Source: Pseudomonadota bacterium
GTDB lineage: Bacteria; Pseudomonadota; Gammaproteobacteria; Burkholderiales; JAJZQI01
Assembly: GCA_021847305.1 (NCBI GenBank)
Contig: JAJZTZ010000003.1
Location: 1-48,225 of the forward strand
Direction: 5' to 3'
Length of the DNA stretch: 48,225 bases
The notes under the pieces were generated by a model. The model had not been told where the DNA came from and did not search any database. It saw nothing but the letters and a program-made list of their open reading frames with translations. Both the position numbers and the translations under genes were made by a program. Positions 7,550 to 15,896 of the stretch are shown here, piece after piece (positions within the stretch are counted from its first letter, which is position 1; every line of letters begins with the position of its first letter).

Positions 7550-9259
7550 TTACAACCCGCCCGCTGCCGGGCGGGAAAAATCGAACATATTCATCAGGTC
7601 ACCAATGGCCGGCCGATTCTCCGGCACATAAGGATTGGCTTTGCCATGCACCGGGTTGGGCAGATTGTCGCGGCTGCGCTGCGACAGGGTCGGCAAACCC
7701 CAGTTGCGTTCGATGAATTTAATGATCGAGGCATGATCGTAGTAGGTGTGGTCGATTTCGCCCTTGCGTGCGTAGGGCGATACAGCGATCAGCGGAATGC
7801 GTGTGCCGTCGCCGAAGAAATCGACGATCTGCACATAGCCGGAATCGTAGTAGCCGCCGCCTTCGTCAAAGGTCACGAGAATGGCGGTTTTCTTCCACAG
7901 TTCGGGATTGGACTGCACGCGCCGGACGATGTCCTGTACCAGCTCCTCGAAACCGGTTTCCATGGCATAACCGGGGTGACCGGATACGCTATCGTACGGG
8001 GCAATCACCGACACGGCCGGGAACGTTTTGGCGTTTTTCACATCGACATAGAAGCGTTGCAAATCCAGCAGTTTGCTCTTGTCCGGCCCGCTCATGGTGG
8101 AATGGAAGAACGTCTGCGTGTCACACATGCCACAGTATTCGCGGTCGGTCTTCTTGCCGTCATTGCGGCCACCGCTATACCACTTCCAGGACAGGCCGGC
8201 TTTGCTCATTGCATCGCCAATGCTGGGAATGATCTGCGGCGGCAGCAACCGGGTGCCCGGCCCCATCGGCAGCGAACGACCGTCTGCGGTATAGGATGGA
8301 TCGAGGTTGTTGACCATGTAATAGGCCCCCTCGGCACAGTTGCCGTTGTTGAACAGCTTGTACGGCAGAGTGCTGATATAGGCATTGATGGCCGATACGC
8401 CGGCGGCGTTGGGGTCGGCACAGTTGAGATAGCTGCCGCCATTTTCCACCAGTTGCTTGCCGCCCTTGAGCACATGCAGCTGAGTCACCAGGTTGGCCGG
8501 CGGCACGCCCATTTTGCCGTTTTCGGTATAGAAAGCGACATCGGCAGACGCCAGGGCAAAATAATTCTGCGCCGTGCCGCCCATGATGGACTGGTGGTAA
8601 TTGTCCGCAATCGAATACTGTTCAGCCAGCTTTTTGAAATACGGCGCGTCGCCCTGCGCCATGTTGTAAAAACCCATGGCAACGGCGCCCTGATAGGTCG
8701 GCACGGACTCCACCTGATCGACCTTATCGCCCAGATAAAAGCCGAAATGGTCGGCAGTCCAGACAAACAGATCGTTCTTACCGCCATTCACCTGCTGCCA
8801 CATCTGCAGGAAGCGGTGGATCGGATCCCCCGTATGCGCGCCATAGCTGACGTACTTGGTAATCTGGAACGGTCCGTTGGCAAGCTGCTGCGGGAATCGC
8901 GCATCCGGCACATCGTGCTGCTGGCCGAAAGCACCGGCGGCGTAGGGCTGCGGCAAAGATGCGTAATCGCCGGTAATGCGCGGCGTCGGACTGTAACCCT
9001 GGCTGGCATCGGCGGTGCGTTGCATGGCCAGATGATAGTTGGGCCCCGGTGTGCCATCGCTATTTACAATGCCGCGCGACAGGAGGTTCCATACTGTCTG
9101 CCCCTTGGGCGGCTGATACACGCCGTAGAGATTATCGAAGGTGCGGTTCTCCCCCACCACCACAATGACGTGTTCGATCGGCGTTTGCGCCTTGGGGGCG
9201 GCAAGCGCCACAAGCGGCGACAAAGCCAGGACAACAGCCGTTGCAATTCGTGACAGCAT
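7550..9259 (-). CDS. Secreted phosphoesterase, phospholipase C/acid phosphatase family (PF04185 type)
   Basis: The family hydrolyses phosphate mono- or diesters and includes bacterial phospholipases C and AcpA-type acid phosphatases. Motifs in order: VIVVVGENRTFDNLYGVY just after the signal peptide (MLSRIATAVVLALSPLVALA), then TFDEGGGYYD, RIPLIAVSPYA and YYDHASIIKFIERNWGLP near the end, all typical of the metal/phosphate site. The ORF-track TTG at 9280 is rejected: ATG 9259 is preceded by AAAGAGAGAG at good spacing and gives a clean signal peptide. It sits 30 bp downstream of exbB and 30 bp upstream of PhoX. Choosing between phospholipase and phosphatase needs biochemistry. Confidence 0.88.
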   Translation of the reverse strand: MLSRIATAVVLALSPLVALAAPKAQTPIEHVIVVVGENRTFDNLYGVYQPPKGQTVWNLLSRGIVNSDGTPGPNYHLAMQRTADASQGYSPTPRITGDYASLPQPYAAGAFGQQHDVPDARFPQQLANGPFQITKYVSYGAHTGDPIHRFLQMWQQVNGGKNDLFVWTADHFGFYLGDKVDQVESVPTYQGAVAMGFYNMAQGDAPYFKKLAEQYSIADNYHQSIMGGTAQNYFALASADVAFYTENGKMGVPPANLVTQLHVLKGGKQLVENGGSYLNCADPNAAGVSAINAYISTLPYKLFNNGNCAEGAYYMVNNLDPSYTADGRSLPMGPGTRLLPPQIIPSIGDAMSKAGLSWKWYSGGRNDGKKTDREYCGMCDTQTFFHSTMSGPDKSKLLDLQRFYVDVKNAKTFPAVSVIAPYDSVSGHPGYAMETGFEELVQDIVRRVQSNPELWKKTAILVTFDEGGGYYDSGYVQIVDFFGDGTRIPLIAVSPYARKGEIDHTYYDHASIIKFIERNWGLPTLSQRSRDNLPNPVHGKANPYVPENRPAIGDLMNMFDFSRPAAGGL

Positions 9260-9289
9260 GGACACTCTCTCTTTAGACAAAATTGACTG

Positions 9290-9892
9290 TTAACGCGCAC
9301 CCAGCAGAGTCAGCGTGATCAGCTTCATCTGATTGGTCACTTCTTCGGCTTTGCTGGTGAAATAGTTGAAGAACAACATGGCATACAGGGCAATAAAAAT
9401 ACCCACGCCGGTGGCGTACAGCGCCGTACCGATGCCGCGGCTCACCGCCGCCGGATCAGCTGCCACGCTGCCGGAAGACAGGCTGTAGAACGCGTCGATA
9501 ATACCGAGAATGGTGCCCATCAGGCCCAGCAACGGGGACAGGGTGACGATGGTATCGAGGATCCACAGCCGGGAGATCACTTTCGGCTGTTTGTCTACGT
9601 AAATCGATTGAGCGATGTATTCCATCTGCTCATGGCCATGGTTTTCCTTGGCCGCTTCAACCACCTCGCAGATCGCCTCGGCCTGCGGGCTTTTGTGTGA
9701 GCGGAACGCGTCGAGAATCTCGCCGTGCAAGGTCTTGTCGTGCAGGTGACTGCGCACGAAACTCACCACATCCTTGCCTTCACGCAGGATGGTGGAGAAA
9801 AAAATCATTCGTTCGATGATGAGATAAGTTGCGAGCAGAATTACTCCGCCCATGATGTACATCACGATGTCGTGAATCAGAGTGAACGTCAT
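9290..9892 (-). CDS. exbB: ExbB-like proton channel subunit (MotA/TolQ/ExbB family)
   Basis: ExbB forms the inner-membrane pentamer that, with ExbD, uses the proton gradient to drive TonB. The 200-aa protein has an N-terminal membrane segment (~8-28), a cytoplasmic loop, and two C-terminal helices including the family block LWILDTIVTLSPLLGLMGTILGIIDAF and the following GIGTALYATGVGIFIALYAMLFFNYF. Unusually it is separated from exbD by tonB and the receptor gene. An intrinsic terminator lies just before it. Its SD (AAGGA) follows the terminator's T-run directly. TolQ is unlikely because no tol genes are nearby. Confidence 0.88.
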   Translation of the reverse strand: MTFTLIHDIVMYIMGGVILLATYLIIERMIFFSTILREGKDVVSFVRSHLHDKTLHGEILDAFRSHKSPQAEAICEVVEAAKENHGHEQMEYIAQSIYVDKQPKVISRLWILDTIVTLSPLLGLMGTILGIIDAFYSLSSGSVAADPAAVSRGIGTALYATGVGIFIALYAMLFFNYFTSKAEEVTNQMKLITLTLLGAR

Positions 9893-9906
9893 GCCAAAAA
9901 TCCTTG

Positions 9907-9934
9907 AAAAAACCGGAACCCTTGCGGGTTCCGG
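9907..9934 (-). terminator. Intrinsic terminator inside the locus, between receptor and exbB
   Basis: On the minus strand CCGGAACCC and GGGTTCCGG form a perfect 9-bp stem with a 4-nt loop, followed by TTTTTTCAAGGA. It begins about 10 nt after the receptor stop codon (9944), and its tail merges with the exbB ribosome-binding site. Confidence 0.8.
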
Positions 9935-9943
9935 GCTGCTGCT

Positions 9944-12145
9944 TTAGAACTTGCCTGTTACGCTGAAGAACGCCATGCGGGGTGCGCCAGCCTGCAGGGT
10001 CTGGGTGGTGCCGTTCGGATCGGAGTAACCGTAGCCGTTGGTGCCCATGGAGGAGAAGTACTGCTTATTGAACAGGTTGTTCACGTTCAGCTGCGCTCTC
10101 ACTTCCTTGAACATGCCTACGTTGCGGGTCTTGTAGCCCACGCCCAGGTTCCAGATCCAGCGCGGATCAACGTAGTTGTCGTTGGAGTAGGTGTAGTAAC
10201 GCTTGGAGGTGTAGTCGCCACCCAGACGGGTGAACCAGGCACCATCGTCATACGCCAGTTCGGTCTTGAAGGTCTGCTCCGGCACGCCGACAACCTGCTT
10301 GCCACTCACATACTGCACAGTGGTACCGTTGAGGTAGTTGTCCTTGTACTGGGTGCTGTTTACGCTCAGGGCGTTGAACCACGACCAGTTGCGCGCCATC
10401 TTCCAGTTCAGGCCCAGATCGAAACCGTTGGACTCAACCTTGCCCACGTTGGCCAGCACGCTCGGGTTGCCGACGATACCGGCGCCGCTGCTGATGCTCA
10501 GCAGACGGTCGTAGAAGTCCACGTGGTACAAGGACAGCACACCGTCAAGCTTGTCGCCGTGGAAACGCCAGCCGCCTTCATAGGTAGTGGACGTTTCCGG
10601 GCGCAGATTGCCCTGAATGGCAGCAAAACCAGCCTGGGTAGTGCTGAACGGCTGGGTGTACAGCGCACGCATGTTCTGTGCGATACCGGCGAACAGTTCG
10701 TTGGACTGATCCAGCTTGTACACCATGCCCACCTGCGGCAGGAACGATTTCTTCGAGGTAATGGTACCGGACGGGTAGTTGGCACCGGTGGTTTCGTTGC
10801 CGGTCACATCAACGCGCGGCGACTTGAAGCCGACATTCACGGTCAGGCGCGGCGACACGGTGATGGTGTCCTGGGCAAACCACTGCAGGGTCTTTTCGGT
10901 GTAATTGAACGCCCAGTCGGTACGGAACGGATTGGACGGAATCACATACGGATCCAGCGCAGCAGCTGCCGTGTTCGCGTAGTAGCGACGGGCCTGATTG
11001 AATTTATCATTTTCATACCACAGGCCACCCTCGATCTTGTGCTTGTCCAGGGTATAGGTCAGTGTCGAGATCAAACCGCTGCGATTGATATCGTATTCGG
11101 TCGTACGGGTAGACGGAACGGTCGTGCCCGGGCTGAATACATACGGGGTCCACCACAAACCGGCACCGCGGTTGTTGTGGTTGTAAACAGTATTTTTCCA
11201 ACGCAGATGGTCGTTGATCTTGGCATCCAGGGTCACGCCGGACAGGTAATCGCGGCGCAGGCCAGAACCGGCATAGTAGGCATCATCCTTGGAGGTTTCG
11301 CCGCTGGTCCAGATACCGTTGGCGGAATCAATCGCCTTCTGCCAGTCCGGATAGTAGTTGTCCCAGTTGTAACCCAGACGGCTGGCCATTTCCTTGGACA
11401 GATCCTGGTAGTCGATTTCCTGACGGTCGGACCAGTTCAGGAAGGCGGACAGTTTGCTTTCACCGAAGAACTGCACGTATTTGGTGTTGATCTGCTTGTA
11501 ACGCTGCTCGCCGTGACCTTTCCACTTATCGGAATTCTGGTCCACGCCGCTGATGTAAAACTTGCCGCCGTTGCTCAGGCGACCGGTGTCCAGACGCACG
11601 AAGGTACGGCGTGCACTGTCGCTGCCCAGCATCTGGCTGGCGGTTACGCCAAACTCTTCTTCCGGATCGGTGGAGTAGAACTGCATGGTACCGCCCAGGT
11701 TACTGGTGGATGCGGTATCCAGCGAACCGGTACCCTGCGATACCTGCACGCGGCCGATGTTTTCGGAAGAAATCGCACGGGCAATGCTCAGACCGTTGTG
11801 GTTGCCGTAGCTCAGGTCACCCAGCGGAATATCGTCCAGGGTGTAACCAAGCTGGCTGGAACTGAAGCCGCGCACGCTCAGGTTGGTCGACCATTCATAG
11901 GCACCGTAGGTGTCGCTGGACTCGAAGTGCACACCCGGCACCTTGTCCAGCACTTTCAGCGGACTGCTGCCCGGTGCGGAATCCTCAATATCCTTTTTGG
12001 TGATGTTCTGCACCTGACGGGTCTGCCCCTGGCCGAACACGGTAATGTCTTCAGTCTGAACAGTATCGTCCTGCGCATAGGCGCTGCTGACCAGCGTGGC
12101 AGCGATCAGCACCGCCAGCGGACGTAAGCGAAACGCGTTACTCAT
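9944..12145 (-). CDS. TonB-dependent outer-membrane receptor
   Basis: A signal peptide (cleavage near AYA|QDD) is followed by a TonB-box-like EDITVFGQ at ~32-39. A plug domain follows (SPLKVLDKVPGVHFESSD...LSVRGFSSSQLGYTLDDIPL...IGRVQVSQGTGSLDTASTSNLGGTMQF), and then a long beta-barrel ending in an aromatic residue (FFSVTGKF). The length of 733 aa is typical. Such receptors import siderophores, vitamins, sugars or phosphorylated compounds with energy from TonB/ExbBD. Placed with two exported phosphoester hydrolases and behind a Pho-box-like promoter rather than a Fur box, it is inferred to take up a phosphate-containing compound or a product of the hydrolases. The ligand is unproven. Confidence 0.93.
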   Translation of the reverse strand: MSNAFRLRPLAVLIAATLVSSAYAQDDTVQTEDITVFGQGQTRQVQNITKKDIEDSAPGSSPLKVLDKVPGVHFESSDTYGAYEWSTNLSVRGFSSSQLGYTLDDIPLGDLSYGNHNGLSIARAISSENIGRVQVSQGTGSLDTASTSNLGGTMQFYSTDPEEEFGVTASQMLGSDSARRTFVRLDTGRLSNGGKFYISGVDQNSDKWKGHGEQRYKQINTKYVQFFGESKLSAFLNWSDRQEIDYQDLSKEMASRLGYNWDNYYPDWQKAIDSANGIWTSGETSKDDAYYAGSGLRRDYLSGVTLDAKINDHLRWKNTVYNHNNRGAGLWWTPYVFSPGTTVPSTRTTEYDINRSGLISTLTYTLDKHKIEGGLWYENDKFNQARRYYANTAAAALDPYVIPSNPFRTDWAFNYTEKTLQWFAQDTITVSPRLTVNVGFKSPRVDVTGNETTGANYPSGTITSKKSFLPQVGMVYKLDQSNELFAGIAQNMRALYTQPFSTTQAGFAAIQGNLRPETSTTYEGGWRFHGDKLDGVLSLYHVDFYDRLLSISSGAGIVGNPSVLANVGKVESNGFDLGLNWKMARNWSWFNALSVNSTQYKDNYLNGTTVQYVSGKQVVGVPEQTFKTELAYDDGAWFTRLGGDYTSKRYYTYSNDNYVDPRWIWNLGVGYKTRNVGMFKEVRAQLNVNNLFNKQYFSSMGTNGYGYSDPNGTTQTLQAGAPRMAFFSVTGKF

Positions 12146-12201
12146 CTAAAACCCCCTGATTAATTGGCACTTTTATAAATAAACCGGCATATGGCCGCCG
12201 G

Positions 12202-12900
12202 CTAGTAGTTGATGGAGAAGACCAGTTTGGTACGGAACTCTTTCTGGTTTTCACCAACCCAGGCGTCTGCCGGAAATGCAGCAAAAGAGGCAGAACGAAC
12301 GGCACGCAAAGCCGCCTGATCGAGCAGCGGATAACCCGATGACTTGGTTACTTCCGCGGAAACAAGTTTGCCGGTGCGATCCAGCACATAGAGAATCTCG
12401 ACCGCGCCGGCCATCCCCAGGTCGCGGGCGCTGTCGGGATATACCTTGTTGTGTTCGATTTGCGCGCGCACATCCTTGGCGAAGCGCCCCTCCGCGGCTG
12501 CATTACTCTGCGGCGGGCTGGGCGGTGCCGGCGGGATGGTTTTGGCTTCTGCGGCAACCGGCGCCACGGGCACGCTCACCGGGTTCGATTCCGGCACCGG
12601 TGAAGGCTTGGCCGCCACCGGAGTCACCGGTGTTTGCTTTACCGGTTCGGGCTTGCTTTCGTGATGCACAGGCTGGGGCGGTTTGGGCGGTTCAATTGGC
12701 TTGGGTGGCTCGACCGGTTTGGGCTGCTCTACCGGCGGTTCGGCCAGCGTGACCTCAATCGGCGTCTCCGGCGGCAAGGGATCATGGCGGATCGCCAAAT
12801 GGGTGATGGCGAACGCCAGCATGATCCCTGCCAGCATGGCGCCACCCTGGGCAAACCACTCGCGCTTGTCGTAAACCAGCGGAATTGCAACGGCTGTCAT
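12202..12900 (-). CDS. tonB: TonB energy transducer
   Basis: TonB spans the periplasm and transmits energy from ExbB/ExbD to receptors. The 232-aa protein has one N-terminal membrane helix (~19-38) with a THLA sequence resembling the conserved SHLS histidine site. A Pro/Glu/Lys-rich stretch (~42-130, PPKPIEPPKPPQP) follows, then a C-terminal domain with YPDSARDLGMAGAVEILYVLDRTGKL...SSGYPLLDQAALRAV. It lies 15 bp after exbD and 56 bp before the receptor, so it is probably dedicated to that receptor. A weak hairpin (CCGGC...GCCGG) follows the stop codon. Confidence 0.92.
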   Translation of the reverse strand: MTAVAIPLVYDKREWFAQGGAMLAGIMLAFAITHLAIRHDPLPPETPIEVTLAEPPVEQPKPVEPPKPIEPPKPPQPVHHESKPEPVKQTPVTPVAAKPSPVPESNPVSVPVAPVAAEAKTIPPAPPSPPQSNAAAEGRFAKDVRAQIEHNKVYPDSARDLGMAGAVEILYVLDRTGKLVSAEVTKSSGYPLLDQAALRAVRSASFAAFPADAWVGENQKEFRTKLVFSINY

Positions 12901-12915
12901 ATTCCCTCCTGTCCC

Positions 12916-13323
12916 TTATTTCCGGGCAGAAGCGATGGCAATGGAGGTAATGCCGGACGACTTGACCGTATCCATCACATCCACCAGTTGCTGTACCGAA
13001 GCATCGCGATCGCTGTTGACTACAACGTCTATGTCCTTGCCGCTTTGCTTGAGTTTCACCAGTTCCGCCTTAAGCGAGACCAGCGTCTGGTTCTGGCCGT
13101 CCAGCTGGATCACACCGCTCTTGCTCACGGTGACCACCACATGGACCCGCACATCGAGCTTTTCCGGCTGGCCAGCGGTCGGCAATTTGGTTTTGATTCC
13201 CAGCGCAGGTATCACGTGCAGACTGATCAGCACAAAGAACACCAGGAGAAACATCATCACGTCGATCATCGGGATGATTTCGATACGGGCCTTGCGGCGA
13301 GGCTCTTCGTGCCAGAACAACAT
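12916..13323 (-). CDS. exbD: ExbD-like biopolymer transport protein
   Basis: Partner of ExbB in proton-driven energisation of TonB. The 135-aa protein has a short cytoplasmic N-terminus, one membrane helix with the essential proton-path Asp in IPMIDVMMFLLVFFVL (D21), and a periplasmic domain with VVNSDRDASVQQLVDVMDTVKSSGITSIAIA. It is the first gene of the phosphate/TonB locus and has a good SD (AAGGA, 7 nt before ATG). Confidence 0.92.
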   Translation of the reverse strand: MLFWHEEPRRKARIEIIPMIDVMMFLLVFFVLISLHVIPALGIKTKLPTAGQPEKLDVRVHVVVTVSKSGVIQLDGQNQTLVSLKAELVKLKQSGKDIDVVVNSDRDASVQQLVDVMDTVKSSGITSIAIASARK

Positions 13324-13355
13324 TGCTGTTTCCTTAAAACTCTTAATTAAATCGG

Positions 13356-13370
13356 TTAGATCAAATCTAA
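13356..13370. promoter_or_regulatory. 15-bp dyad in the exbD leader
   Basis: TTAGAT-caa-ATCTAA is a perfect 6+6 inverted repeat 33-47 bp upstream of the exbD ATG. A transcription-factor operator is possible; no factor is assigned. Confidence 0.3.
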
Positions 13371-13423
13371 GAGCGGCACTATATAAGCAAGTAATTACAT
13401 ACCGATTAACCTTTTATTTCATT

Positions 13424-13462
13424 TATTTACTCCGTTACAAAACGATGCAAATGGTGTTACAG
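13424..13462 (-). promoter_or_regulatory. Pho-box-like array and -10 region for the exbD-phoX locus
   Basis: On the minus strand three heptamers begin exactly 11 bp apart: CTGTAAC, TTTGCAT and TTGTAAC, compared with the PhoB repeat CTGTCAT. The matches are 5/7, 4/7 and 4/7. An AT-rich TAAATA follows five bases after the array, roughly where a PhoB-dependent -10 would sit. No Fur-box-like sequence is visible. The function of the downstream genes makes PhoB control plausible; the individual matches are only moderate. Confidence 0.45.
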
Positions 13463-13496
13463 GCTGAAGGGTTTTAGCCGGACAAAGCAGAAATAA

Positions 13497-13631
13497 TTAA
13501 GGAAGCACTGATTTAATCGCGCTTCCGTGCCGGGCAGATTTTTCGCCCGGTCGCTCAATGGCATTAGTCATTGAAAGCGTGAGGCCGTACGGACATGCGC
13601 CGCGCAGCCGCCTTAATCAGCACTTTCTTAA
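13497..13631 (+). repeat. Palindromic intergenic repeat, copy B (degenerate, shortened)
   Basis: Same element and orientation as copy C, inverted relative to copy A. The left end TTAAGGAAGCACTGATTTAATCGCGCTTCC is intact. The TCAATGgcattaGTCATTGA stem has decayed. The right-end 15-bp palindrome is missing, leaving CTTAATCAGCACTTTCTTAA. Confidence 0.8.
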
Positions 13632-13765
13632 GGGTACGATTGCGTGTAACAGCGCACCGGACAACAGATGCGGTCAATGTTTTCCTGTCACAGCAAATTC
13701 ATTGGAAATTCATGGACAAACCGGCAAGACTTGCCATCTGCAGGACCGACTTGCGGCGCATTTTT

Positions 13766-13774
13766 TGTTATGAT
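13766..13774 (+). promoter_or_regulatory. Putative extended -10 promoter of cstA
   Basis: TGTTATGAT fits an extended -10 (TGn-TATGAT) 44 bp upstream of the cstA ATG. No good -35 hexamer precedes it, which is usual for extended -10 promoters. Confidence 0.4.
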
Positions 13775-13817
13775 GTGCAACACCTAAAACGAGACCAAAT
13801 AGCGAGACTCCACAATC

Positions 13818-15896
13818 ATGATGCCAGAACCACGAATCATGTCCCTGATCGGCTGGGTGCTGATTTCCCTCATCGGCGCATCGGCGCTGGGCGGCATTGC
13901 CTTGCATCGCGGCGAAGAAATCAATTCCCTCTGGTTCATCACCGCCGCCATCTGCGTCTACGCCATCGGCTACCGTCTGTACGCCGCCTGGATTGCAGCC
14001 AAGGTGCTGGTTCTGGATGAAACCCGCGCTACTCCGGCAGAGCGCCTTAACAATGGCCGCGACTTCATCCCCACCAACAAATGGATCGTCTTCGGCCATC
14101 ACTTTGCTGCCATTGCCGGCCCCGGCCCGCTGGTCGGCCCCACTCTGGCGGCACAGTTCGGCTATCTGCCGGGTACGCTGTGGATTCTGATCGGCGGCGT
14201 GCTGGGTGGCGCAGTGCAGGATATGGTCACGCTATTCTTCTCCGTTCGCCGTAACGGCCGCAGCCTGGGCCAGATGGCCCGCGACGAACTCGGCCCAATC
14301 GGCGGTAGCGCGGCGCTGATCGGCACGCTGATGATCATGATCATCCTTATCGCCGTGCTCGGTCTGGTGGTGGTTAATGCCATGAAGCACAGCCCCTGGG
14401 CCACATCCACCGTTTTCGCCACCATTCCCATTGCCATGTTTGTCGGCCTGTATATGCGTAACATCCGCCCCGGCCGCGTTCTCGAAGGTTCGCTGATCGG
14501 TGCGGCGCTGCTGCTGCTTGCCGTAGTGGGCGGCGGCTGGGTCGACCACAACGCCTCGCTGCGCGGTCTGTTTGACCACGAAGGCCTGACACTGGCCTGG
14601 TTCGTCATCGGTTACGGTTTCCTGGCCGCCATCATGCCGGTTTGGCTGCTGCTGGCGCCGCGCGATTACCTGTCCACCTTCATGAAACTCGGCACCATCG
14701 CCCTGCTGGCCATCGCAATTCTGCTGCTGCAACCGATGATCAAAATGCCGGCCGTCACCCAGTTCATCGACGGCAGCGGACCAATTTTCGGCGGCAAGCT
14801 GTTCCCCTTCGTATTCATCACCATCGCCTGTGGCGCGATATCCGGCTTCCATGCCCTGATTTCCTCCGGCACTACGCCCAAACTGCTGGCCAACGAGCGG
14901 GATATTCCCCTGATCGGTTATGGCAGCATGCTGCTGGAATCCTTTGTTGCCCTGATGGCCATGATTGCCGCGAGCGTACTGGAACCCGGCGTGTTTTTTG
15001 CCATCAACAGCCCGGCCGGCGTGGTTGGTAAGGAAGCCGCCGATGCTGTAGCCATGATCTCCTCCTGGGGCTTTCCGGTTAGCGTCGAACAGATGCAGGG
15101 GCTGGCCAGGGAAATGGGCGAAGCCACCCTGTTTGCCCGTACCGGCGGGGCGCCGTCGCTGGCAGTCGGCATGGCCTCGATCTTCGGCAGTGCTTTCGGT
15201 CAGGGACTGCTGGCCATGTGGTATCACTTTGCCATCATGTTCGAGGCCATTTTCATCCTCACCACTCTCGATGCCGGCACCCGTGTTGGCCGCTTCATGC
15301 TGCAGGACATGCTTGGCAACGTCTACAAGCCGCTCGGTCAGACCTCCTGGTATCCCTCGGTCATTCTCACCAGCGCACTGGTGGTGGCGGCCTGGGGCTA
15401 CTTCCTCTACATTGGTGTGATTGACCCGAACGGCGGCGTCAACCTGCTGTGGCCGCTGTTCGGCATTTCCAACCAGATGCTCGCCGCCATCGCCCTGTCG
15501 GTGGGGACCGCAATCATTATCAAGTCCGGCAAGCTGAAATACGCCTGGGTGACCGGCGTACCGCTGGCCTGGCTGGCCGTCATCACCACCACAGCATCGT
15601 GGCAAAAACTGATGAGCGATGATGTCCGGGTCGGTTTTCTCTCTGCCGCCGACGCCATGGCGCACAAACTCGCCAGCGGTACCCTGCCGCCGGAGAAGGC
15701 CGCTGTCGCGCCGCAGCTGATCTTCAACCTGCAGCTGGATGCAGCGCTCACCCTGTTTTTTGTCGCGGTGCTGTGGATCGTGATCCTCGACATGCTGCGT
15801 ATGGCCAGCCGCCATCTTGCCGGCAAGCCGGTTCTGCCCCTGGCAGAAGCGCCGCATGAACCGAGCCGGCTGGTGGAAGACTGGGTACGCGACTGA
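13818..15896 (+). CDS. cstA: CstA-family (carbon starvation) pyruvate/peptide transporter
   Basis: CstA/BtsT proteins are multi-spanning inner-membrane carriers for pyruvate or peptides, induced under nutrient limitation. The 692-aa length is normal. Family segments are visible: [107 protein letters not shown], and [19 protein letters not shown]. Tandem ATG codons leave a small start ambiguity, and the SD is weak. The following ybdD-type gene overlaps the stop codon, the usual cstA-ybdD arrangement. Confidence 0.93.
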   Translation: MMPEPRIMSLIGWVLISLIGASALGGIALHRGEEINSLWFITAAICVYAIGYRLYAAWIAAKVLVLDETRATPAERLNNGRDFIPTNKWIVFGHHFAAIAGPGPLVGPTLAAQFGYLPGTLWILIGGVLGGAVQDMVTLFFSVRRNGRSLGQMARDELGPIGGSAALIGTLMIMIILIAVLGLVVVNAMKHSPWATSTVFATIPIAMFVGLYMRNIRPGRVLEGSLIGAALLLLAVVGGGWVDHNASLRGLFDHEGLTLAWFVIGYGFLAAIMPVWLLLAPRDYLSTFMKLGTIALLAIAILLLQPMIKMPAVTQFIDGSGPIFGGKLFPFVFITIACGAISGFHALISSGTTPKLLANERDIPLIGYGSMLLESFVALMAMIAASVLEPGVFFAINSPAGVVGKEAADAVAMISSWGFPVSVEQMQGLAREMGEATLFARTGGAPSLAVGMASIFGSAFGQGLLAMWYHFAIMFEAIFILTTLDAGTRVGRFMLQDMLGNVYKPLGQTSWYPSVILTSALVVAAWGYFLYIGVIDPNGGVNLLWPLFGISNQMLAAIALSVGTAIIIKSGKLKYAWVTGVPLAWLAVITTTASWQKLMSDDVRVGFLSAADAMAHKLASGTLPPEKAAVAPQLIFNLQLDAALTLFFVAVLWIVILDMLRMASRHLAGKPVLPLAEAPHEPSRLVEDWVRD

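Larger units (their letters stand above)
13324..13817. other. Gene-free divergent regulatory region
   Basis: About 494 bp between exbD and cstA. It holds the exbD leader with a dyad, a Pho-box-like array, palindromic repeat copy B, a second 11-bp-period array and the cstA promoter. No gene is supported; the short ORFs here overlap the repeat. Confidence 0.7.

Noticed and set aside
7646-9253. 535-aa plus-strand ORF opposite the phosphoesterase gene
   Set aside because: Antisense shadow; His/Gly/Arg-rich composition typical of reverse frames.
10523-12127. 534-aa plus-strand ORF opposite the TonB receptor
   Set aside because: Antisense shadow of the receptor; no recognisable motif.
12570-12615. 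GGGTTCGATTCC resembling a tRNA T-arm
   Set aside because: It lies inside the Pro-rich coding part of tonB; no acceptor, D or anticodon arms fit around it.
13324-13500. Fur box in front of the TonB locus
   Set aside because: Looked for a GATAATGATAATCATTATC-like sequence and found none; iron control is not supported by sequence.
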